A DNA stretch of 64,000 bases, taken from Thermospira aquatica. GTDB lineage: Bacteria; Spirochaetota; Brevinematia; Brevinematales; Thermospiraceae. The notes under the pieces are model-generated. The model had not been told where the DNA came from and did not search any database. It worked only from the letters and a program-made list of their open reading frames with translations. Made by a program: the position numbers and the translations under genes. Where the stretch lies: NCBI RefSeq assembly GCF_023525255.1, contig NZ_CP073355.1, positions 744,001 through 808,000 of the forward strand. The letters run 5' to 3'. This document shows positions 1-6,676 of this stretch, piece after piece (position 1 is the stretch's first letter; each line of letters starts with the position of its first letter).

Positions 1-1172
1 ACGAAGGGGTTCCCGTTCCTGTTGAAGGAAGACTTCGCTACAGAGGCATCGATATTTTTGATCTTGTCGAGGGCTTCCAGAAAGAAAACCGCTATGGATT
101 TGAGGAAACCGTGTTTCTTCTCCTCTTTGGACAGCTTCCCACCAAAAAAGAACTCGAGGAGTTTTCTGCTCTTTTAGCCCGCTACAGGCAACTTCCCGAT
201 GGCTTCAAGGAAAATATCATCCTTAAATCCCCAAGTCCAAACATTATGAATCTCCTTACCCGTGAGGTCAGTGCCCTCTATGCGTACGATCCTGAGCCCG
301 ATGACATCTCCGTAGCCAATGTTCTTGATCAGTGTTTGCAACTCATCGCACAGTTTCCCGCTATGGTTGCGTACGGCTATCATGCCAAAAGACACTACTA
401 CGAAAACGAGAGTCTCTTTCTCCACCATCAAAGCGATCGTCTCGCTCATGTGGAGAACTTCCTCTCCCTTCTTCGACCAAACCGTGAGTTTGATCCCATA
501 GAGGCCCATATTCTTGATCTTGCCTTTGTGCTCCATGCAGAGCATGGGGGTGGCAACAACTCCACCTTTACCCTCCATGTGGTCTCTTCAACCAACACCG
601 ATACCTACTCAGCCATTGTAGCAGCACTCTGTTCCCTCAAGGGTCCCCGTCATGGCGGTGCCAACGCTGAGGTGGTCAATATGATGGATGATGTAAAAAA
701 ACACATCAAAGACTGGTCAAACGAAAACGAGATCAAAGATTACATCCGAAAACTCCTCAACAAGGAGGCGTACGATCGCCGTGGGCTGATTTATGGTATG
801 GGGCACGCCGTCTACTCCCTCTCCGATCCCCGCGCTATCCTCCTCAAGAAAAAAGCCGAAGAACTCGCCAGATACAAAAAACGCGAAGAAGAATTCCATC
901 TCTACGATCTCTTTGAACGTTTTTCCAGACAACTCTTCGCCGAAAAAGCAAAAAACAAAATTATCTGTGCCAATGTAGATTTCTACGCAGGTTTTGTCTA
1001 CGACATGCTGGGGATCCCACGGGAGCTTTACACTCCCCTTTTTGCCCTTTCCCGCATGGCAGGATGGTCAGCTCACCGACTCGAAGAGCTCATCGCGGGA
1101 GGGAGAATCATCCGTCCCGCGTACAAGTGTATCAGCGAACCAAAAGAGTATGTCCCGCTTGACAGGCGGTAA
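1..1172 (+). CDS. gltA: Citrate synthase, 5' end outside window
   Basis: Condenses acetyl-CoA and oxaloacetate to citrate, the entry step of the TCA cycle, in the cytoplasm. The frame is open from base 3, so the start lies upstream; 389 residues are visible. The family motif GRLRYRGIDIFDL lies at the left edge. The catalytic residues are present: His in GPRHGGANAEV, His in GLIYGMGHAVY and Asp in NVDFYAGFVYDMLGIP. The gene converges on the cupin gene with only 5 bp between the stops, and no terminator hairpin is visible there. A 2-methylcitrate synthase cannot be excluded from the sequence, but no prp genes are nearby. Confidence 0.93.
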   Translation, partial: EGVPVPVEGRLRYRGIDIFDLVEGFQKENRYGFEETVFLLLFGQLPTKKELEEFSALLARYRQLPDGFKENIILKSPSPNIMNLLTREVSALYAYDPEPDDISVANVLDQCLQLIAQFPAMVAYGYHAKRHYYENESLFLHHQSDRLAHVENFLSLLRPNREFDPIEAHILDLAFVLHAEHGGGNNSTFTLHVVSSTNTDTYSAIVAALCSLKGPRHGGANAEVVNMMDDVKKHIKDWSNENEIKDYIRKLLNKEAYDRRGLIYGMGHAVYSLSDPRAILLKKKAEELARYKKREEEFHLYDLFERFSRQLFAEKAKNKIICANVDFYAGFVYDMLGIPRELYTPLFALSRMAGWSAHRLEELIAGGRIIRPAYKCISEPKEYVPLDRR

Positions 1173-1177
1173 AAGAA

Positions 1178-1681
1178 TTAGCGATTGTTTTTGTGCGTTT
1201 TTGGGATACGCTTCCCGGTAATGAGCCATTCTTTCATGGTTTTCCGGGTTTCCGGTGCGTCCTCTTCCGGTGCCCATGGGGCAAATTCCTTGTCCGTCTG
1301 GGGATCGTAAGGGCCTGGTTTCACTTCAAAGAGCAGACTTTTTTTCACAGGTAAAAGGGTATGCCAGCATCCCGGCGAAATATCAACGACACTCACCTCT
1401 TTTCCATCCATCAGTACTGCATCGATTATACTCCCCTGATCATCAAACACAAATACCCACACCCTCCCTCTCAAGAGCACAAAGGTTTCTGTTTTTGGCG
1501 GTAAAACATGCCTGTGTGGTCTCACATACGAAAAAGAAAACATACAGTTAAGAAATCGTTGAACACTATCCGGTAGCCGGTGAAGATTAAAGTTTTTTCG
1601 TTTCCTTTGAGAAGAAGCCGCTTCTTTTTCAAGGGAAACGGCTTCCCGTTTGCCAAAGGTTTTGATAAACCCTGAAAACAT
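1178..1681 (-). CDS. WbuC-like cupin-fold protein
   Basis: A 167-residue protein of the WbuC-type cupin family, whose members often sit in sugar or O-antigen loci and whose biochemical role is poorly known. The beta-barrel core has the pattern SYVRPHRH followed by PPKTETF, then a late FEVKPGPYDP segment; these supply the usual His/Glu metal ligands. The start codon lies 2 bp after the motB stop with no separate Shine-Dalgarno, so it is probably translated by coupling as the last gene of the flagellar operon. A cupin there is unusual and nothing in the sequence links it to motility. Confidence 0.75.
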   Translation of the reverse strand: MFSGFIKTFGKREAVSLEKEAASSQRKRKNFNLHRLPDSVQRFLNCMFSFSYVRPHRHVLPPKTETFVLLRGRVWVFVFDDQGSIIDAVLMDGKEVSVVDISPGCWHTLLPVKKSLLFEVKPGPYDPQTDKEFAPWAPEEDAPETRKTMKEWLITGKRIPKTHKNNR

Positions 1682-1683
1682 AG

Positions 1684-2424
1684 TTACTGTGCCACCGAAA
1701 TATAAATATCCACCCGTCGATTGTACGCTCTTCCCTCAGGGGTAGCATTACTCTCAATAGGATCGTACTCTCCCCGTCCAGAAGCCTTCATGATAGAGGG
1801 TTCTACTCCAAAATCAGACAAAAAACGGACGACCGCACTCGCCCGAGCCGTGGAGAGTTCCCAATTGGTGGGATATATCTTGGCCATTTCTGATGCCCGT
1901 GGAATCTGCGAATTATCCGTGTGACCAATAACGTCAATCTTGTAATTATCCTTGATGTTTTTGAGCATCAGAGCAATTTTTCTTAAGGTCTCTTTTCCTT
2001 CATCAAAATCAATCTCCGCACTCCCCGGTCTAAAAAAGAGATCACTCGACAAAGAGATCTTGATGCCATTTTGTGTCTCGTCTATGCGCACCTTTCTGGA
2101 CCGAAGCTCAGGTTTTAGCACCTCCATCATCTCTTTCATAGAAATGGACAGCTTTGTTCCCACCTCTCGAGAAGGAAGAGCCTCTACCGTGTGCCCTCCC
2201 TCGGCAAGCCTCCCAGCAGAAAGCGTCTGTCCTCCCTCAAGAAAACCAATATTGCCTGTAAAAGCTGAAAGAATAAGCTGGAGATCGGATGTTTTCGCCT
2301 GGGGAGTCATATTCGCAATAAGAAACACAAAGAAGGTAAGGAGAAGGTTATTCATATCTCCAAAGGTCGTCATCCATGCCGGAGTACTATAGCCGGGAGT
2401 AGGACATTTTTTCGGTCTTCCCAT
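1684..2424 (-). CDS. motB: Flagellar motor stator protein MotB
   Basis: Stator subunit that anchors the MotA/MotB ion channel to peptidoglycan; 246 residues. A short cytoplasmic N-terminus leads into one membrane helix containing the invariant ion-carrying Asp in TFGDMNNLLLTFFVFL. The C-terminal half (about 125-245) is an OmpA-like peptidoglycan-binding domain with the motifs DVIGHTDNSQIP and LSTARASAVVRFL. The Shine-Dalgarno AAGGAG lies inside the end of motA, 7 bp before the ATG, so the two genes are coupled. In many spirochaetes fliL and fliM follow motB; here a cupin gene does. Confidence 0.96.
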   Translation of the reverse strand: MGRPKKCPTPGYSTPAWMTTFGDMNNLLLTFFVFLIANMTPQAKTSDLQLILSAFTGNIGFLEGGQTLSAGRLAEGGHTVEALPSREVGTKLSISMKEMMEVLKPELRSRKVRIDETQNGIKISLSSDLFFRPGSAEIDFDEGKETLRKIALMLKNIKDNYKIDVIGHTDNSQIPRASEMAKIYPTNWELSTARASAVVRFLSDFGVEPSIMKASGRGEYDPIESNATPEGRAYNRRVDIYISVAQ

Positions 2425-2428
2425 GCGA

Positions 2429-3205
2429 TTACTCCTTTACTTCCTGTTTGGTACGCTTATCCGCCGGCACAAAAGAATTGAGACGTTCGCGAAGAATGGT
2501 AGGGTTATCTCCTGCTTGAATAGAGAGAACCCCTTCTACCACGATCTCTTTGAGTAGAACCTCGTACTGATTATAAAGATCGAGACGAGATGCCCAGGGA
2601 AGAAAAAGAAAGTTTGCCATAATAGCACCGTACAACGTCGTAATCAACGCTGTGGACATGTTTTGTCCAATTGATGCCACGTCTGTCATGTTTTTGAGCA
2701 TCGCAATAAGACCCTGGAGTGTCCCAACCATACCAAAAGCAGGAGCAAAGTATCCCCAATCATCAAGCATTTTTTTCCCCTGAGCATGTCTTTTTTCCAT
2801 CTGATCAAGCTCGTTAAACATGATATTTTTTACAATTTCTGGGTCTGTTCCATCCACCACAAGCTGGATAGCTTTTTTCAAAAAAGGATCGGGAATCTCG
2901 GCTACATCATCTTCGAGAGAAAGCACACCCTCTCTTCGTGCTTTTTCGGCAAAGGTTACCAGAGTCTCTACCGTTGCAGCCGGATCTATCGATACCTTTT
3001 TGGTTGTTAGACCAACAATTTTTGGAAGAAGTTTGAAGCGCTCCATGGGAGTAGCAATCAAAAGAGCACCAAGTGATCCAAACACTGTGGTAAAGAGAGA
3101 CATCAAGTCCCAGTAAATTAAGAGATTTCCTCCTGAACCAAGGAAGAAAGAGAAGATAAGAAATCCTCCTCCCCCCGCAAGTCCTATCAGCCATGCTAAT
3201 TCCAT
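2429..3205 (-). CDS. motA: Flagellar motor stator protein MotA
   Basis: Integral-membrane stator subunit of the flagellar motor; 258 residues with four expected membrane helices and the large cytoplasmic loop between helices 2 and 3 that touches the rotor protein FliG. Family motifs include PAFGMVGTLQGLIAML and the terminal helix STALITTLYGAIMANFLFLP. I place the start at the ATG at 3205 because AAAGGAGG lies 7 bp upstream of it. The in-frame TTG at 3211 would overlap that site. The Shine-Dalgarno is embedded in the last codons of flbD, only 2 bp away. Confidence 0.96.
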   Translation of the reverse strand: MELAWLIGLAGGGGFLIFSFFLGSGGNLLIYWDLMSLFTTVFGSLGALLIATPMERFKLLPKIVGLTTKKVSIDPAATVETLVTFAEKARREGVLSLEDDVAEIPDPFLKKAIQLVVDGTDPEIVKNIMFNELDQMEKRHAQGKKMLDDWGYFAPAFGMVGTLQGLIAMLKNMTDVASIGQNMSTALITTLYGAIMANFLFLPWASRLDLYNQYEVLLKEIVVEGVLSIQAGDNPTILRERLNSFVPADKRTKQEVKE

Positions 3206-3207
3206 AC

Positions 3208-3417
3208 TCAAGCCTCCTTTGAAAGCCGGACACCCTCCGCTACCATCGACGAAAGAAACCGGCGAAACGCGGCATGTATTTCCTCCGGTTTCTCACGTAC
3301 GACATAGCGATCTCCGTTCATCATTGTAATCACCGTATCCGGACAAGCCTCTATGGTCTCCACCTGAAAGTAGTTGATAAGAATCTCCGTGTTATTGAGT
3401 CGTGTTACCCTAACCAT
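3208..3417 (-). CDS. flbD: FlbD family flagellar protein
   Basis: A 69-residue protein of the FlbD family, found between flgE and motA in spirochaetes and some Firmicutes; its molecular role is not settled. The family pattern is clear: MVRVTRLNNTEILIN at the start, then FQVETIEACPDTVITMMNG and RYVVREKPEEI. The start has only a weak ribosome-binding site 12 bp after the flgE stop. It belongs to the same transcript as flgE and motAB. Confidence 0.9.
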   Translation of the reverse strand: MVRVTRLNNTEILINYFQVETIEACPDTVITMMNGDRYVVREKPEEIHAAFRRFLSSMVAEGVRLSKEA

Positions 3418-3429
3418 AGATGCCTAGTA

Positions 3430-4806
3430 TTACCTCTTTAACGTAAGGATTTCTCGAAGCATATCATCAGAGGTTGTAACAACACGAGAATTTGCCTGGA
3501 AACCTCTCTCAGTAACAATCATATCGGTAAAGGTCTCAGAGAGATCCACGTTACTCATTTCAAGGGCACCAGCATAGATCTTTCCACGTCCCACTGTCCC
3601 GGGGGCTCCCACATTGGGCATACCCGAGTTGTTAGATTCAGAGTAGAGACTCTCTCCTTCTTTGGTTAAACCAGAAGGGTTCACAAAAGCTGCCAGAGCC
3701 ACCTGTCCCAGGATACGGCGTTCCCCGTTGGTGTATGCGCCGGTAATGGTACCAGAATCATCAATTTTGAAACTCTCAAGGTATCCCATCTCATAACCAT
3801 CCTGGAAATACGCATACGTGGTTGTTGGAGCACTAAACTGCGTGATGGAGTCTTTGACACTCCCTGCTACCCCGAGATGGAGATTCACCTGTTTCTGTTC
3901 TCCATTGGGAAGCGTAAAACTCAAAATCGCCTCGAGATCATTCTCCGTGTCTGAAGCTGGGTTGGCACCGGCTGCCTCTGTAATAGAGAGTAAAGTTCCC
4001 TTGTTATCAAAGTTAACAATAAGCTCGTTATTCGTATCTACCTTTACCCCACCAACATTGAGAGTGAGATTGGTTACCGCATCCTCTGGAGTTTGGGGTT
4101 CAAGCGTTGCAGTCATCCGCCACTGATTGAGACCTTCCTTGCGAAAATTGAGGATAAGTCGGCGCTTTGTTCCATAATCATCAAAGATATCAATAGCTGT
4201 AGAATGGGTATTTTTGATTCTCTCCGTTTCTGTAGCATTGGGACCAAGGACAGGCGTATCAAAATTCAAATTACTCTTGAAGTTCACAACCGTAGTAGCT
4301 CGGGCTTCCAGTTTTTCCATGAGAGGGATACGGATATCCTCAAGGGGAGCAGAATGGTTAATGTAACGTTCACCGTTTGCAAGCGTTATAGCGTTCCATC
4401 CCTGAACTTTGAGGCCATTCGGGTTAACAAAATACCCATCTCTATCAATCAAAAAGTTTCCCGCGCGGGTATAAAACGTTCTCTCCCCCTGATTGAGAAT
4501 GAAAAAGCCTTCACCAGTGATGGCGAGGTCTGTATTTTTCCCTGTAGTCTGGATGCTTCCCTGGGTCATCAGGGTATCGATGCTTGCAATAGTCATACCC
4601 AGACCAACCTGTTTTGGGTTCATACCCCCGCGTTCATCGGTAGGCTTCGCCGCACCGGTGAGTGTCTGGGAAAGAATATCCTGAAAGGTTACACGACCCT
4701 TTTTAAAACCGGTGGTATTGACATTCGCCACATTGTTACCGATCACATCCATTCTCGTCTGGTGATTCTGAAGACCAGAAACCGCCGAATACAATGATCT
4801 CATCAT
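3430..4806 (-). CDS. flgE: Flagellar hook protein FlgE
   Basis: Structural subunit of the flagellar hook, 458 residues. The N-terminal rod/hook signature SGLQNHQTRMDVIGNNVANV and the C-terminal coiled region ending VVTTSDDMLREILTLKR are typical, with a variable hook domain in the middle. Spirochaete FlgE normally self-cross-links through lysinoalanine between Lys165 and Cys178 (Treponema denticola numbering). Here Lys165 and Asn179 are present but position 178 is Ser (codon AGT), and the whole protein has no cysteine. AAGGAG lies 7 bp upstream of the first of two adjacent ATGs. Confidence 0.96.
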   Translation of the reverse strand: MMRSLYSAVSGLQNHQTRMDVIGNNVANVNTTGFKKGRVTFQDILSQTLTGAAKPTDERGGMNPKQVGLGMTIASIDTLMTQGSIQTTGKNTDLAITGEGFFILNQGERTFYTRAGNFLIDRDGYFVNPNGLKVQGWNAITLANGERYINHSAPLEDIRIPLMEKLEARATTVVNFKSNLNFDTPVLGPNATETERIKNTHSTAIDIFDDYGTKRRLILNFRKEGLNQWRMTATLEPQTPEDAVTNLTLNVGGVKVDTNNELIVNFDNKGTLLSITEAAGANPASDTENDLEAILSFTLPNGEQKQVNLHLGVAGSVKDSITQFSAPTTTYAYFQDGYEMGYLESFKIDDSGTITGAYTNGERRILGQVALAAFVNPSGLTKEGESLYSESNNSGMPNVGAPGTVGRGKIYAGALEMSNVDLSETFTDMIVTERGFQANSRVVTTSDDMLREILTLKR

Positions 4807-4832
4807 AAGCCTACTCCTTATGTTTTTTCTTT

Positions 4833-5285
4833 TTATTCCCTGGGTGCGGTAATCTCACTCACCTGTTCTAAAGACACTTCCTCACCACTTACGTTGAGGA
4901 AGGTTTGACCGTTTTTCACCCGTATACTCTCAACTATTCCCCGAGCCATCACCCCTTCAGCCCTTTCATAGATCACCTCTTTGTTCACCAGTCCAAGAGT
5001 ACGGGTAAACGCCAGCTCTTTACTAAACGTCTGCATGGTATTGATCATCTCATTGAGCTGTTTGAGAGAGGTGAGTTGTGTCATCTGATTGATAAATTCC
5101 TTATCCTCGAGAGGCTTGGTGGGATCCTGGTTGCGAAGCTGGGTAATAAGCAGCTTCATAAAATCAGCCTCCGAAAGGGTATGCTTGCTTCCCTGATTCA
5201 ATTCCCTTATCTGGGCATTGAAACCATCAACCTTGTAATTGAGTTCCTGAAGCTCGGCAGGACTCATCTGCGTGTTTATCATCAT
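4833..5285 (-). CDS. flgD: Flagellar hook assembly (cap) protein FlgD
   Basis: Scaffold protein that caps the growing hook so FlgE can polymerise; 150 residues, short like other spirochaete forms. The conserved core FMKLLITQLRNQDPTKPLED followed by FINQMTQLTSLKQL is diagnostic. The C-terminal part is a small beta domain (VKNGQTFLNVSGEEVSLEQV). Two adjacent ATGs follow a strong GAGGAGG; I use the first. It lies between fliK and flgE, the usual order. Confidence 0.94.
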   Translation of the reverse strand: MMINTQMSPAELQELNYKVDGFNAQIRELNQGSKHTLSEADFMKLLITQLRNQDPTKPLEDKEFINQMTQLTSLKQLNEMINTMQTFSKELAFTRTLGLVNKEVIYERAEGVMARGIVESIRVKNGQTFLNVSGEEVSLEQVSEITAPRE

Positions 5286-5297
5286 AGAAACCTCCTC

Positions 5298-6527
5298 TTA
5301 TACCACATAGTTTATACGGTTATCTTTCCAGAGAGAAGATCTCTCCTCAGAAACCATTCCAATCACCTCAGAACCCTCATGAGAAGGTCCGGCTTTCGAC
5401 ACAAAGGATGGAGATTCTTCTTCTCCTCTGCCGGATTGTCCAAGACTCACATCAAGACTCCCCACCTGAACACCAACCTGCTGGAGTTGTCGCTGAAGCT
5501 CCCCCAGATTCTGGTCAAAAAGCGCCTTAGCTTCTGGAGTCGAGACCACAATCTTTCCCCTCATCTGTCCATCTTCAAGAACAATCTTCATCTCCATACG
5601 CCCAAGATCCGGAGGAGTAAGCTGAAGCCTCATCTCACTCTGTCCATCCCGGAGAGTGATCAATGCCTTGCCTGCCACCTGTTGAAGCATCTGTTCCACA
5701 GAGACACGAGGAAGCGAAGGCAGTGCCGGGGCAAGTTTTATTCCATTGTCCTGAAATGACTTCTGTATTTGGGGTGAAACCATCTCTTTACCATCTATCT
5801 GGTTTTTACCCTCTATCTGTTTTATAAGAGTCTCTATCCGGGAGGAAAACTCTTTTTGGACGGTTTCCTTTCGAGAGAAAGTTGTGGTGGGAGAAAGTGT
5901 CTCCGATCTCTGCGTGCGTTTATCAACCACTCGAAAAGGAGAAGAGAGATTGTCTTGAGCATTATCCACAAGGGGTTTAGATTCTTCTCTGCGGGAAAGT
6001 GAAACATCAAAAGAGGAAACCTGAGAAGATTCACCCTGAGAAGGTAACGAGAGAAAAACCTGATTTGCCGTTTCAAGTCCTTGCAGCCACGAAAAAAGCT
6101 CCTTCAAAAAATCCTGTTTCGAAAGCATCCCCTTTTCCCATTGGGAAACGAGTTCTTTCAGAGCAGAAAGAACAGAAGTGGCCCCGGCTTTCTTTTCCTG
6201 GGGTATATTTACTGTGCCCTGTGTGAGAAAAGCCATGAGCTCTTCCAGAAGCCGGGCAATATTTTCGTCGGTTTGCATCTCAGGATGCTCTATCAAAGTG
6301 GCCACATCTTCTTGAATTTTTTTGAGTTTTTCCTCAGGTAACAAAGAATCTACGGAGGATTTTTTCTGTCTCGTGTCATCATGAATAACCTTCTGAAGCG
6401 TCTTTTCAAAGTCTGTTTTTTTCTCAGAAGACAAAGAAACACGGCTACTTTCAGTTGTTTTTTGGGATAGGGACATTTTTTCCTGTGACAAGGTTTCCTG
6501 CAGTTTGGGAAAGACTACCATATTCAT
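5298..6527 (-). CDS. fliK: Flagellar hook-length control protein FliK
   Basis: Secreted ruler that sets hook length and switches export specificity; 409 residues. The N-terminal two thirds is low-complexity, Ser/Gln/Glu-rich and poorly conserved, as usual. The C-terminal Flg_hook domain is recognisable in LRDGQSEMRLQLTPPDLGRM and the following VVSTPEAKALFDQNLGELQR. I choose the ATG at 6527 because AAGGAG lies 8 bp upstream; the in-frame GTG at 6536 overlaps that site. This is the first gene of the flagellar operon in the window, and its promoter must lie between it and the terminator at 6614-6653. Confidence 0.88.
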   Translation of the reverse strand: MNMVVFPKLQETLSQEKMSLSQKTTESSRVSLSSEKKTDFEKTLQKVIHDDTRQKKSSVDSLLPEEKLKKIQEDVATLIEHPEMQTDENIARLLEELMAFLTQGTVNIPQEKKAGATSVLSALKELVSQWEKGMLSKQDFLKELFSWLQGLETANQVFLSLPSQGESSQVSSFDVSLSRREESKPLVDNAQDNLSSPFRVVDKRTQRSETLSPTTTFSRKETVQKEFSSRIETLIKQIEGKNQIDGKEMVSPQIQKSFQDNGIKLAPALPSLPRVSVEQMLQQVAGKALITLRDGQSEMRLQLTPPDLGRMEMKIVLEDGQMRGKIVVSTPEAKALFDQNLGELQRQLQQVGVQVGSLDVSLGQSGRGEEESPSFVSKAGPSHEGSEVIGMVSEERSSLWKDNRINYVV

Positions 6528-6613
6528 TGGGGACACTCCTTCTGTGTCGTCTCTATTGTTTTCGGTTTTTTTGGAAAAATTTTAAGGTTAAAGGAGACTT
6601 TTTTAAGAAAAAA

Positions 6614-6653
6614 CTTCAGCCCCGCCAACGAGACTGGACGGGGCTGAAGTTTT
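6614..6653 (-). terminator. Intrinsic terminator after the MFS/spermidine-synthase-like gene
   Basis: A perfect 11-bp inverted repeat (CTTCAGCCCCG at 6614-6624, complement at 6639-6649) with a 14-nt loop. On the minus strand it is followed by TTTTTTC, the arrangement of a rho-independent terminator. It separates the gene ending at 6677 from the flagellar operon that starts downstream on the same strand. The flanking A and T runs extend the stem, so it may act in both directions. Confidence 0.9.
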
Positions 6654-6676
6654 GGTGGATCCTTCGGGAGAAAAAA

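Noticed and set aside
174-578. A 134-codon minus-strand frame opposite citrate synthase, and similar long frames opposite other genes
   Set aside because: They mirror strongly conserved genes on the other strand and have no ribosome sites or recognisable domains.
6559-6584. Sigma-28-like flagellar promoter before fliK (TAAAATTT, 10 bp, ACCGAAAA on the minus strand)
   Set aside because: The spacer is one base short and the -10-like part lacks GCCGAT, in a region rich in A and T runs. Could be chance.
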